A stretch of 64,000 nucleotides of DNA from UBA1181 sp045639525 (GTDB taxonomy: Bacteria; Bacteroidota; Bacteroidia; Bacteroidales; Paludibacteraceae), in assembly GCA_045639525.1 (NCBI GenBank), contig JAZUDI010000026.1, forward strand, positions 15,580-79,579. Reading direction: 5' to 3'. The position numbers and the translations under genes were made by a program. Shown piece by piece: positions 25,020-33,328 of this stretch (positions within the stretch are counted from its first letter, which is position 1; the number at the start of each line of letters is the position of its first letter). Under the pieces are notes generated by a model. It saw only the letters and a program-made list of their open reading frames with translations. It was not told the origin of the DNA and did not search any database.

Positions 25020-26153
25020 TTATTTTACGATGGTTTTAATCTTTTCCAACGCATTGGTCAATTCCGCGCATTTTTTCATCGCCTCTTTGATTTCGGTCGA
25101 TGCGTTTAGGTTGTTTCTGAAAGGTGCGGGAATCGCGTCGATGGCTTTGTAGGCCTCTTGGATGGATTGGCGTATCTCCTTGTCAAGTTCTTTGTTGTTT
25201 TGGGCGACTAACAAGGATATTGATTTCTCGTTGCCTGTGTTGTCCAGGTCGCTGATGTCATTGGAGAGTGTTCCGAGGTAAGCGTGTTGAATGCTCAAGA
25301 TGTTGTTTTTGTAGTCCTCCAATGAATTCCAAGAATACCAGGACTCGACATCCTCGACATTTTTATTCTCGAATGGACCTCCGATTTTTTGTTCTCCCAC
25401 CTCTCCCGAAATGTCGGTGCAACCATCTACAATCTGAGAGATGACGTCGGCTTGTGTCTTGAAGAGTTGGTCGTACATATTGGGATGTTTGAAACGATGG
25501 CCGAATCCGTCTGCTGCCATGTCTGGTTCCAATTCAGATACTAGTTCATCATCGTTTGCGCTTAATCCATTGTCGCCGTTCCAGTAATACCATAATTTGA
25601 AACTGTCGTAGTATAGACCCGTAGCGACCGTAAGCATATACTCCTTTTGTCTGTCGCTGATGGTTGAAGCCACTCTCGCTTGTCCGTTCTCGAATAGAAG
25701 GTACTCTAAGGTGTGAAAACCTCTGACGGTTGAGCCCAATCCATCAACGTCAAAAACAATCTCGCTGTTGAGGTACTTCTCGATCTGCACTTTGTCTAAT
25801 GGCCAAGAGTCTAAGGATGGATCGAGGCTGTAGGTCGCAGCCGGACCAAAGAGGAATGCCTCGCTCTCTTCCCATGGTGAACGGGTTGCTCTCCATGCGT
25901 CACAAGCCTTTTGAAGATCTGATTGTTGCCCACTCTCCGTGAATTTTTCCACTGCGGATAGAAGGTTGGCGGCGCATTTCTTCTGGTTGGAGTAGGTGGT
26001 CAAGACAATGTTGTCCACATAGTTGTCAATGATGGCCGTGTATTTTTCATTGTAATCCTGCGATAACCCGTTGTCTATCGCATCGTCATCCTGTTTGCAA
26101 GCGGTATTTAACAATCCTGCCAAACCGCAAATAAGTAAAAGTTGTTTCTTCAT
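25020..26153 (-). CDS. Imelysin family lipoprotein
   Basis: A 377-residue lipoprotein (signal ending LLNTAC, Cys near residue 19). The imelysin signature GxHxxE is present as GFHTLE at residues 145-150, with the nearby WPLDKVQIEKYL block. Imelysins are periplasmic or surface helical-bundle proteins tied to iron uptake (IrpA, EfeO-like and ICMP proteins); despite the name, peptidase activity is doubtful. The neighbouring di-heme protein and porins match the imelysin clusters known from other bacteria. It starts 12 bases after the first porin stop. Confidence 0.88.
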   Translation of the reverse strand: MKKQLLLICGLAGLLNTACKQDDDAIDNGLSQDYNEKYTAIIDNYVDNIVLTTYSNQKKCAANLLSAVEKFTESGQQSDLQKACDAWRATRSPWEESEAFLFGPAATYSLDPSLDSWPLDKVQIEKYLNSEIVFDVDGLGSTVRGFHTLEYLLFENGQARVASTISDRQKEYMLTVATGLYYDSFKLWYYWNGDNGLSANDDELVSELEPDMAADGFGHRFKHPNMYDQLFKTQADVISQIVDGCTDISGEVGEQKIGGPFENKNVEDVESWYSWNSLEDYKNNILSIQHAYLGTLSNDISDLDNTGNEKSISLLVAQNNKELDKEIRQSIQEAYKAIDAIPAPFRNNLNASTEIKEAMKKCAELTNALEKIKTIVK

Positions 26154-26165
26154 TGTGTGATAAAT

Positions 26166-27524
26166 TTATTGTTGTTTGTTTTTGCTTTGTTTATTGGGTT
26201 GTTTCACCATCCATGCCAGATAACCTACCCCGATGGATACCGTGTTCTCGCTATTGAAATTACCCCTGTCCACCCATCGGTGGGCATAGTCAGCCTTTAC
26301 CACAAGGTTTTTTAATGGATAGTAATTGATGCCGGCTGTGATGATATCTTTTTTGTAACGAGGATCGGGTGCCACAGATCCCGCTGTGCTTTGCATGGAG
26401 TTGTAGTATTCGTAACGGACAAAGGGAATTAGATTGAGCTTTTCCGAGAGCAGATTGCCCAAGTCAAAACCGACTTCTGCCGACCATGTCAAAGCGCTTT
26501 CCGCCACTTGGTCACGTGGGAAAATAGAAATGTTACCGGTTTTAGGCATGGTTAAGTTGAGCTTCGATAAAGCCTCACTGTCGCCGATTCTTCCATAAAG
26601 GAAATTGGCTCGGGTGATCCATCTGTTCCGGTTGTATTGAATGTCGGAACTTAGTAGGACGACGGGGATATCTATGCCTTCCATTTTTTGCGGCTTGGAT
26701 GAGTTGCCCGATGTTTTGGGCGCATAGTAGCCGGAAACGCCAAAACGAGGCGTCTTTTCTCCTTGGAATTCAAATCGATAGGCCAATGCTGGGTTGGTCA
26801 TCGTCTGTACCTCGAACATGGATTGTTTTCCCTTTTTGATGAAGTTGGCTCTTGAAAATCGATTAGGATCTAATCCGCTGATACATTGTATGTTATATTT
26901 AAATATGCCGATTTCTCCGAGAAGAGATATTCCTGTCTCGTGCCATGTGCAGGGAAGAATTGTGGTCTCTCCCTCTGGACGTTTCGCTCCGAAAAAGAAG
27001 ATGGGTTCATGGTGCGAATTGGTCAATCCGACTGGGACAATCAAGTGACCGAAACGAAGCGACAGGGCCTTGTTGAATATCTTTGTGATGTGAAATTGTT
27101 CAATGGCAACCTCTCCACCTTTCTCTACCTCGAGTTCATACTCTCCGGCTTCGTCGTATTCGTATTCGATGCCAGAACCTGTTCCTCCATACTCAAATTC
27201 AATTTCGGAACCGAGTATCCATGTGGGGGAGAGTTTGAAATCCATAGCGACGATGAAGCGAGGAATCGACACTTGGGAACGATTGTCTTTTTTTGAACCC
27301 TTCTCGTAAAAGCTGTTGGACCCGTAGTCGAAGTGTTGGAAAAGCATCTCTCCGTATCCACCGAGTCTGAATCTCCACTCTCCATAATCATTCTTGTCCA
27401 CTGAGAGATCCCTTTTGGATGTTGTCGCTTGACTGGATGGTATTGTGTCCAACTTCTCTGCCGATAGGTGTTGGGGGAGAAGTGCGGCAACTGACAGTAA
27501 TCCTGTGATGATTTTAGATTTCAT
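26166..27524 (-). CDS. Outer membrane porin-like protein, first gene of the imelysin operon
   Basis: A 452-residue beta-barrel protein with a signal peptide (SKIITGLLSVAALLPQHLSA). Barrel strands include EWRFRLGGYGEMLFQHFDYG, WILGSEIEFEYGGTGSG and SLRFGHLIVPVG; the pattern resembles porin O/P-type or outer membrane channel proteins. A short acidic segment (EYDEAGEYELEVEKGGEVA, about residues 118-136) could sit in an external loop and bind cations. It is the first gene of the operon and probably provides the outer membrane channel. Confidence 0.8.
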   Translation of the reverse strand: MKSKIITGLLSVAALLPQHLSAEKLDTIPSSQATTSKRDLSVDKNDYGEWRFRLGGYGEMLFQHFDYGSNSFYEKGSKKDNRSQVSIPRFIVAMDFKLSPTWILGSEIEFEYGGTGSGIEYEYDEAGEYELEVEKGGEVAIEQFHITKIFNKALSLRFGHLIVPVGLTNSHHEPIFFFGAKRPEGETTILPCTWHETGISLLGEIGIFKYNIQCISGLDPNRFSRANFIKKGKQSMFEVQTMTNPALAYRFEFQGEKTPRFGVSGYYAPKTSGNSSKPQKMEGIDIPVVLLSSDIQYNRNRWITRANFLYGRIGDSEALSKLNLTMPKTGNISIFPRDQVAESALTWSAEVGFDLGNLLSEKLNLIPFVRYEYYNSMQSTAGSVAPDPRYKKDIITAGINYYPLKNLVVKADYAHRWVDRGNFNSENTVSIGVGYLAWMVKQPNKQSKNKQQ

Positions 27525-27544
27525 ATTCTTTATTTTTTTTATGC

Positions 27545-27552
27545 TGCAAAGT
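27545..27552 (-). promoter_or_regulatory. Possible proximal -7 element for the imelysin operon
   Basis: The minus strand reads GAACTTTG, one mismatch from TAnnTTTG, 20 bases before the porin ATG. It competes with the better match at 27792-27799 as the main promoter. Confidence 0.25.
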
Positions 27553-27661
27553 TCTATGGATTCAGAGGCACTGACAATCCCAACATGTGGCTAAAAATGG
27601 GAAGGGGGATTCCCTCATTCGTGTATAAATGAAGAGGTGGAGTGGGGCTTCGAAAACAGAA

Positions 27662-27695
27662 AGCGGAGGAAGTCTTTCGCAAGGGTTCCTCCGCT
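27662..27695 (-). terminator. Hairpin with T-rich tail in the spacer before the imelysin operon
   Basis: AGCGGAGGAA at 27662-27671 pairs with TTCCTCCGCT at 27686-27695 (10 bases, perfect). On the minus strand it is followed by TTCTGTTTTC. It could end the ccsBA transcript, or act as an attenuator in the leader if the 27792-27799 promoter drives the porin operon. Confidence 0.5.
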
Positions 27696-27791
27696 AGTAA
27701 TTAGATTTACTCACTATTCCTTATGTGGTTATTGTTCTGTCAAAAGACATCAATTATGGCTAATGTCGGATGCCTTTCATTTTGAACAATG

Positions 27792-27799
27792 CAAAAGTA
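27792..27799 (-). promoter_or_regulatory. Candidate distal -7 element for the imelysin operon
   Basis: The minus strand reads TACTTTTG, a match to TAnnTTTG. The leader would be about 260 bases and would carry the hairpin at 27662-27695. A palindrome sits about 40 bases upstream. Confidence 0.4.
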
Positions 27800-27837
27800 T
27801 ATCGGTCAAGGTATTTATAAAATCCCTTGTTATAGGT

Positions 27838-27865
27838 ATTATCACCCGTGGTGATAATCATTAGA
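27838..27865. promoter_or_regulatory. Palindrome with Fur-like half sites upstream of the imelysin operon
   Basis: ATTATCACC at 27838-27846 and GGTGATAAT at 27850-27858 form a perfect 9-base inverted repeat with a 3-base centre. The right arm continues as GATAATCATTAGA at 27853-27865, close to the Fur box unit GATAATnATTATC. It lies between the ccsBA stop and the candidate promoter at 27792-27799. Iron control would fit imelysin, but the link to Fur is inference. Confidence 0.45.
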
Positions 27866-27900
27866 TGGTAATTCTTGTCTTAAGATATGGTAGTCCGACC

Positions 27901-30108
27901 TTAGCCACCATAACTGTGCATTCCCCCGAAAAAGTGGTTGACGCCAAAGTAGGTGACCAATAGGCTGACAAAGGCGAGAAAGAGGAACAGGTGCATGTTG
28001 ATACTCTTCCGTAGGGGCGGAATGAGTGATGCGTGGAAGGAGAAACTGTACAGTAGGAGCGTGATCAGCGCCCATGTCTCCTTAGGATCCCAAGCCCAAT
28101 AATCTCCCCACGACACATTGGCCCAGATCGCACCGGTGAAGATGCCTATTGTCATGGTGAAAACGGTCGGATAGAGGAGCAGTTTGTTTAGGATAAGAAA
28201 ACGCTCTTCCACTTCGTCGTTGGTGCGGATGAGGTGGATGAGGATCGCCGCGAAACTGATTAGCGTGATGAATCCCGCTAATGTGTAGGAGATCATCATC
28301 AACGATACGTGTATGCTGAGCAGCGGCGAGTTGAGCACGGGCATCAATGGCGTGATTTTGGGATCCATGTCGCTCAGGGATGAGGCCAATAGGGCGAATC
28401 CCGACACGAGGATGCCGACGGGAAGGCAAACCTTCAGTTTCCTATTGCCGATGATGGCCAACACTTGCGATAACCAACCAATGGTGAGTAGTGTTTCGTG
28501 TCCGTTGGAGAAGGGTAATCTGCCTGAAATGATCATGCGTAGCGTGATGCAGTAGGTGAGATAGAGTAGGGATATGATAATGAAAAAGAGAAAAGGTTTC
28601 TCGTTCCACCTTTTGTTGGGCTGGAAGAGATGGATGCATAGAAGTATAAAGGCAAGGATGCCCACGGTTAAGACGATGTAGCTGTAGATCGCTGTACGAT
28701 TGGTGTGGAGGTAGAGATGTTCCGCTTTCAGTTGCCATGCGGATGGGGCGGCCTCCCCCAATTTGGTCTGCTGAAGATGGTGGAGTTTCTCGATCCAAGG
28801 AACGCAATTTTCGCCCTTTTTGTGGGATTGGTAACAAAGGGAGAAGAAGTTTCGGATGAGCATGGCATTTTGTTCGTCAACGGAGGCGACCTCCGCTGTG
28901 TCGGAGGGGGCGATCAAATGGTATCCCTGTTTGGTTTGGACAGGGAATATCTTGAGTGTGGCGCCGGATTCCAACATGGCGATGATCTCCGCCTTCTCGT
29001 CCAATTTAGCCAGCTCTTTCCTCCTTTTGTCGCCCATGCCATTCCGTAGCCCTTCTATTTCCGCCAGTTTGATCTTATACTGTTTCTTTGAGTTGAAAAA
29101 ATCCACGAAACGGGCCTTGCCTGTTATGCCTAAAAGTTCTCTGTCTTGGCTGTTTTTTATCTTTATCATAGGTTCGTATTGCCACTCTTCCGGATTGAAA
29201 ATCCATCCGAAAAGCACTTGTGTGGCGGTTAAACCCTGGTATTGGCTCTTCCCAGTCAATTTTTTGGTGAAGTCAGTGGCATAGACCTCTACCGTCGTTA
29301 TCCTGTCTTGGTATTCAATCAGGAGATTACCCATGGCTTCCGCAGTGGCGGGTTCGATTGTTGAGGGAAGTTGGCTCGCTGCTTGGCACTCTCCGGAGGA
29401 TCCCCATAGAGCACCCGCCAGTATCAGTGATTTCCAAACCGAATGGTGCAGCAATTGGTGGAAACGGCTTTTTTTGTCCAATAGTATGGCGAGTATGCTG
29501 ATGAGCAGAAGCAGGTAGCCCGTATAGGTGAGTCGAACGCCCCATTTGTCGTAGCTCACCATGAGTATGGTTCCTTTCTGGTCTTGGTCGTAGGAGTATT
29601 GGTAGAAGCGGTAACCCTCTCTTTCGAAGATGTGGTTCATGGATATGTGGATATCGGAGGTGTCGTTGTTTAGTTGTAGCGTGCTGTGGAAATCGGCGGC
29701 TGTGTGTGTGCCTTGGTAAGGAATTATTTCAAAGGATTTAAGGCGTAGAGAGAAGGGGAGTTGACGATCTCCTTGCGTCGGACTATAGACTTTGTCCGAT
29801 GATTCGTTCTCTCGAAGGTGGAGGTTCCCTTTATAGCTTGTGATGTGCGTCGTGAGCGCACCCGCTAATATCAAAAGGAATGAGATGTGGAATAAGAAGG
29901 ATGATTTTATGCGGTGAAGCTTTCTCTTCATGATGATATAGAGGCTGCTAATGACAAGCGCACCCCAGATGCTTATCACGAGGGGGTGGGAATATAGTTG
30001 AATAGCGTTCTCCTCTTCCATAGATCTTCCGACGATGGTGAAAGCGGCCATTATTAGAATGAGCAGTAGTAGCAATGAGAAAGGTATCCATTGGAATCGT
30101 TTAATCAT
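27901..30108 (-). CDS. ccsBA: Cytochrome c maturation protein, CcsB-CcsA (ResB-ResC) fusion
   Basis: A 735-residue membrane protein joining ResB/CcsB (N-terminal, with a large external domain from about 75 to 460) to CcsA/ResC. The last 250 residues hold about eight membrane segments and the heme-handling motif WGDYWAWDPKETW near residue 670. Fusion proteins of this kind carry heme across the membrane and attach it to CxxCH sites (System II). Here it precedes an operon with three CxxCH sites in two lipoproteins, so those are likely clients. It is separated from valS by a terminator and has its own promoter candidate at 30135-30142. Confidence 0.9.
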   Translation of the reverse strand: MIKRFQWIPFSLLLLLILIMAAFTIVGRSMEEENAIQLYSHPLVISIWGALVISSLYIIMKRKLHRIKSSFLFHISFLLILAGALTTHITSYKGNLHLRENESSDKVYSPTQGDRQLPFSLRLKSFEIIPYQGTHTAADFHSTLQLNNDTSDIHISMNHIFEREGYRFYQYSYDQDQKGTILMVSYDKWGVRLTYTGYLLLLISILAILLDKKSRFHQLLHHSVWKSLILAGALWGSSGECQAASQLPSTIEPATAEAMGNLLIEYQDRITTVEVYATDFTKKLTGKSQYQGLTATQVLFGWIFNPEEWQYEPMIKIKNSQDRELLGITGKARFVDFFNSKKQYKIKLAEIEGLRNGMGDKRRKELAKLDEKAEIIAMLESGATLKIFPVQTKQGYHLIAPSDTAEVASVDEQNAMLIRNFFSLCYQSHKKGENCVPWIEKLHHLQQTKLGEAAPSAWQLKAEHLYLHTNRTAIYSYIVLTVGILAFILLCIHLFQPNKRWNEKPFLFFIIISLLYLTYCITLRMIISGRLPFSNGHETLLTIGWLSQVLAIIGNRKLKVCLPVGILVSGFALLASSLSDMDPKITPLMPVLNSPLLSIHVSLMMISYTLAGFITLISFAAILIHLIRTNDEVEERFLILNKLLLYPTVFTMTIGIFTGAIWANVSWGDYWAWDPKETWALITLLLYSFSFHASLIPPLRKSINMHLFLFLAFVSLLVTYFGVNHFFGGMHSYGG

Positions 30109-30134
30109 CTCTCTTATTATTTAAATGTCTGTTG

Positions 30135-30142
30135 CAAAAATA
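30135..30142 (-). promoter_or_regulatory. Candidate -7 element for ccsBA
   Basis: The minus strand reads TATTTTTG (TAnnTTTG), 27 bases before the ccsBA ATG. No -33 match is clear. Confidence 0.5.
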
Positions 30143-30197
30143 CTGTTTTTAGACTTTGAAATGAATTTTCGGGGAAAAATCCCGAGGTAATGGTAAT

Positions 30198-30225
30198 AAA
30201 AAAAGTCCTGCCGTTATGACAGGAC
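30198..30225 (-). terminator. Terminator of valS
   Basis: On the minus strand GTCCTG pairs with CAGGAC around an 8-9 base loop, plus one more pair past a mismatch, followed by seven Ts (fwd 30198-30204). Confidence 0.75.
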
Positions 30226-30251
30226 CTTCTCAATAACGCTATGGCGTGTGC

Positions 30252-32945
30252 TTATTTCATCTTTGCGATGTTCTCCTTCAATGTGGCGATCTTGCTCTCC
30301 GCGTCAGACTTCTTCTTCCGCTCTTTATCCACGATTTCAGGCTTCGCGTTGGCTACGAATTTCTCGTTGCTCAACTTTTTCTCCACACCTGCCAAGAATC
30401 CTTCCAAGTACTTGATCTCCTCTTCCATCTTCTTGATCTCCTCCTCGACATTGACGTTGTTGCCAAGCGGAACAGAAATCTCGATGGTGCCCACCATGAA
30501 GGTAGCGGCCGCGCCACCCAAGTCATCTGTGGTCTCGGCAATCTTGTTGACGTTGGCCAACTTCTCGATGATGGCGTTGTTCTTGTCGTCAAACTCACCT
30601 TTGTAGAACATCTCGAATGCCTCACGAGGGCTGATGCCCTTGTTGGCTCTGATGTTACGGATACCTGCGATGATGCCCTTGGTGGTCTCCATGCGGTTGA
30701 TGTTCTTCTCGCAGAAATCCTCCGCGGTAGGAAGAAGGCTCAACATGATGGTATCCTTGGCGTCACGCTCCTTGATGTTTTGGTAGAGCTCCTCGGTGAT
30801 GAACGGCATGAATGGGTGGAGTAGCTTCAACAAGGTCTCGAAGTAACCTAAGGTTGCCTCGTAGGTAGCTTTGTCGATTGGTTGTTGGTAAGCTGGCTTC
30901 ACCATCTCCAAGTACCAAGATGAGAACTCATCCCAGAACAACTTGTAAACAGCCATCAAAGCGTCGCTGATACGATACTTGTCGAAGCAGTCGTTGATCT
31001 CGGCGATGGTCTTGTTCAATTGGTGTTGGAACCACTTCACAGCTTTTTGAGCGGACTCTGGTTGCTCCATATCCTTTACCTCCCATCCCTTAACCAAACG
31101 GAAGGCGTTCCAGATCTTGTTGTTGAAGTTACGGCCTTGCTCGCAAAGCGCCTCGTCGAACAAAATGTCGTTGCCTGCAGGTGCGGAGAGCATCATACCC
31201 ATACGTACACCATCCGCGCCGAAGCGGTCGATCAAATCCAATGGATCAGGTGAGTTACCCAATGACTTGGACATCTTGCGTCCGATCTTATCACGAACGA
31301 TACCGGTGAAATATACATTCTTGAAAGGCATTTTGCCTTCGTACTCGTAACCCGCCATGATCATACGCGCTACCCAGAAGAAGATGATGTCCGGACCTGT
31401 TACCAAGTCGCTGGTAGGGTAGTAGTATTTGATCTCCTCGTTGCCTGGGTTGTTGATGCCGTCGAACAAAGAGACAGGCCACAACCATGAAGAGAACCAT
31501 GTGTCAAGCGCATCCTCGTCGCGAACCAATTGATCCGCGGTGATGTTCTCGTATCCCTCGATCTTCTTCGCCTTTGCCAACGCATCCTCGACGGTGAGCG
31601 CAACGACGAATTTCTCTTCTGCACCCTCTGCGGTTGGGAGGAAGTAGGCTGGGATTCTGTGTCCCCACCACAACTGTCTTGAGATACACCAATCCTGAAT
31701 GTTCTCCAACCAGTTCTTATAGGTGGATACATATTTGGCAGGATAGAACTTCAACTCATTGTTTACAACTGGTGGAAGAGCGATGTCCGCGAAGTGTTGC
31801 ATGGAAAGGAACCATTGCTTGCAGAGACGAGGCTCTACGGCGGTGTCTTGGTTACGCTCTGAATAACCTACCTTGTTGTCGTAATCCTCGACCTTCTCAA
31901 GCAAACTTGCTTTCTCAAGATCGATGGCGATTTGCTTACGAACCACGAATCTGTCTTGGCCGACATACATGCCAGCGGCCTCTGAGATGGTTCCATCCGG
32001 ATTGAAAATATCAATGGTCTCAAGACCATGCGTCTTACCAAGCGCGTAGTCGTTCACGTCGTGGGCTGGTGTGACTTTCAAACATCCTGTACCAAATTCA
32101 ACGTCAACATAACGGTCTTCAATGACAGGGATGACTCTGTTCACCAATGGAACGATCACCTTGTGGCCCTTCAACCATTGGTTCTTAGGGTCCTTAGGGT
32201 TGATACACATAGCGGTATCACCCATGATTGTTTCAGGACGTGTCGTAGCAACAACAGCGTAATATCCTTTCTCATCCTTATGTAGGATTTCTCCCTCTTC
32301 GCCGGTTGGCTTGACAGAGGCGCTATCCTGCACATAGTATTTAAGATAGAACAACTTGCTCTTCTCCTCACGGTAGATCACCTCCTCTGTGGAAAGTACG
32401 GTTTGAGCTTTAGGATCCCAGTTTACCATGCGAAGACCACGGTAGATCAAACCTTTGTCGTAGAGGTCAACGAAAACCTTCAATACCGACTCGGATCTCT
32501 TGTCGTCCATGGTGAATGCGGTGCGGTCCCAGTCGCAAGAGGCCCCCAACTTCTTTAATTGCTCAAGGATGATACCTCCGTGTTTTCTGGTCCAGTCCCA
32601 AGCGTGCTCAAGGAATTGCTCGCGGGTAAGATCCTTTTTCTTGATGCCCTCGCTGGCAAGTTTGTTGACCACCTTCGCCTCGGTCGCGATGGATGCGTGG
32701 TCGGTACCTGGCACCCAACATGCGTTCTTTCCCAACATACGGGCGCGGCGAACCAAGATGTCTTGGATCGTGTTGTTCAACATGTGTCCCATGTGGAGCA
32801 CACCTGTCACGTTTGGTGGGGGAATAACGATAGTGTAAGGTTCGCGACCATCTGGCTTCGATTTGAAGAAACCATTGTCCAACCAGTATTGGTACCACTT
32901 CGACTCAACGTCGGCTGGGTTGTACTTGCTTGCCAATTCTTCCAT
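30252..32945 (-). CDS. valS: Valyl-tRNA synthetase
   Basis: An 897-residue class I synthetase, full length, charging tRNA-Val. The HIGH motif is HMGH in PPPNVTGVLHMGHMLNN (about residue 45-60) and the KMSKS motif is present in RKMSKSLGNSPDP (about residue 560). The editing domain contains TTRPETIMGDTA. The anticodon-binding domain and the C-terminal coiled coil (KKMEEEIKYLEGFLAGVEKKL) are complete. It is single, between its own promoter candidate and terminator. Confidence 0.97.
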   Translation of the reverse strand: MEELASKYNPADVESKWYQYWLDNGFFKSKPDGREPYTIVIPPPNVTGVLHMGHMLNNTIQDILVRRARMLGKNACWVPGTDHASIATEAKVVNKLASEGIKKKDLTREQFLEHAWDWTRKHGGIILEQLKKLGASCDWDRTAFTMDDKRSESVLKVFVDLYDKGLIYRGLRMVNWDPKAQTVLSTEEVIYREEKSKLFYLKYYVQDSASVKPTGEEGEILHKDEKGYYAVVATTRPETIMGDTAMCINPKDPKNQWLKGHKVIVPLVNRVIPVIEDRYVDVEFGTGCLKVTPAHDVNDYALGKTHGLETIDIFNPDGTISEAAGMYVGQDRFVVRKQIAIDLEKASLLEKVEDYDNKVGYSERNQDTAVEPRLCKQWFLSMQHFADIALPPVVNNELKFYPAKYVSTYKNWLENIQDWCISRQLWWGHRIPAYFLPTAEGAEEKFVVALTVEDALAKAKKIEGYENITADQLVRDEDALDTWFSSWLWPVSLFDGINNPGNEEIKYYYPTSDLVTGPDIIFFWVARMIMAGYEYEGKMPFKNVYFTGIVRDKIGRKMSKSLGNSPDPLDLIDRFGADGVRMGMMLSAPAGNDILFDEALCEQGRNFNNKIWNAFRLVKGWEVKDMEQPESAQKAVKWFQHQLNKTIAEINDCFDKYRISDALMAVYKLFWDEFSSWYLEMVKPAYQQPIDKATYEATLGYFETLLKLLHPFMPFITEELYQNIKERDAKDTIMLSLLPTAEDFCEKNINRMETTKGIIAGIRNIRANKGISPREAFEMFYKGEFDDKNNAIIEKLANVNKIAETTDDLGGAAATFMVGTIEISVPLGNNVNVEEEIKKMEEEIKYLEGFLAGVEKKLSNEKFVANAKPEIVDKERKKKSDAESKIATLKENIAKMK

Positions 32946-32985
32946 ATTGTTTGTCTATTCTAAATTATTTCGAAATATTAGGTTG

Positions 32986-32993
32986 CAAATTTA
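32986..32993 (-). promoter_or_regulatory. Candidate -7 element for valS
   Basis: The minus strand reads TAAATTTG (TAnnTTTG), about 40 bases before the valS ATG. Confidence 0.5.
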
Positions 32994-33038
32994 GTGAAAA
33001 CAAATTGAAGATAAGACTTTTGATGAGGTAAATGATGC

Positions 33039-33076
33039 AAAAAAATGGGCGTGTCATCTGTATCGACACACCCATT
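33039..33076 (-). terminator. Terminator without an upstream protein gene
   Basis: AATGGGCGTGTC at 33044-33055 pairs with GACACACCCATT at 33065-33076 with one C-A mismatch. On the minus strand it is followed by seven Ts. There is no T-run on the plus strand. It lies upstream of the valS promoter, so it ends another transcript, probably the predicted small RNA. Confidence 0.75.
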
Positions 33077-33134
33077 CCCTGAAAAGATACGAGTATTTAC
33101 TTTAAAATTGGTTTTTCAGTATACAACTGCTATG
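33039..33134 (-). ncRNA. Predicted sigma-54-dependent small RNA of about 95 bases
   Basis: Defined by its ends. The start comes from the sigma-54 promoter at 33145-33160, which places +1 near 33134. The end comes from the hairpin and T7 tract at 33039-33076. The minus strand between them has no ORF of note and the next minus-strand gene (valS) has its own promoter. The 5' part is AT-rich and probably unpaired, the usual shape of a base-pairing regulator followed by a terminator. Existence is predicted only; targets are unknown. Confidence 0.55.
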
Positions 33135-33144
33135 TTATCTGTTA

Positions 33145-33160
33145 TGCAAAAATCGTGCCA
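33145..33160 (-). promoter_or_regulatory. Perfect sigma-54 promoter (-24/-12)
   Basis: The minus strand reads TGGCACGATTTTTGCA, an exact match to TGGCACG-N4-TTGCW, with the GG and GC pairs 10 bases apart. About 45 bases of almost pure A/T (33165-33215) lie upstream, fitting a bendable stretch between promoter and activator site. A housekeeping -7 reading of the same bases is poor (GATTTTTG). Confidence 0.65.
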
Positions 33161-33277
33161 AAGAATTGATTAAAATAAAATAATTATATATAAATTTATA
33201 AAATATCTCATTATTAATCCGCTTGTCTCTCTATCCCGCTATCGTTCTTGTGAATAAAATATGTTGCGTGATGAGAT

Positions 33278-33285
33278 TACCTTTG
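33278..33285 (+). promoter_or_regulatory. Candidate -7 element for the 33329 gene
   Basis: TACCTTTG, a match to TAnnTTTG, 44 bases before the ATG at 33329. Confidence 0.5.
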
Positions 33286-33328
33286 TCCCTTGAAAATGAG
33301 TTTATAAGGTCATAATTTCATCAGTAAA

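Noticed and set aside
27637..27864. A 75-codon plus-strand frame in the spacer before the imelysin operon
   Set aside because: No ribosome site or similarity; it covers the hairpin and the palindrome, which explain the region better.
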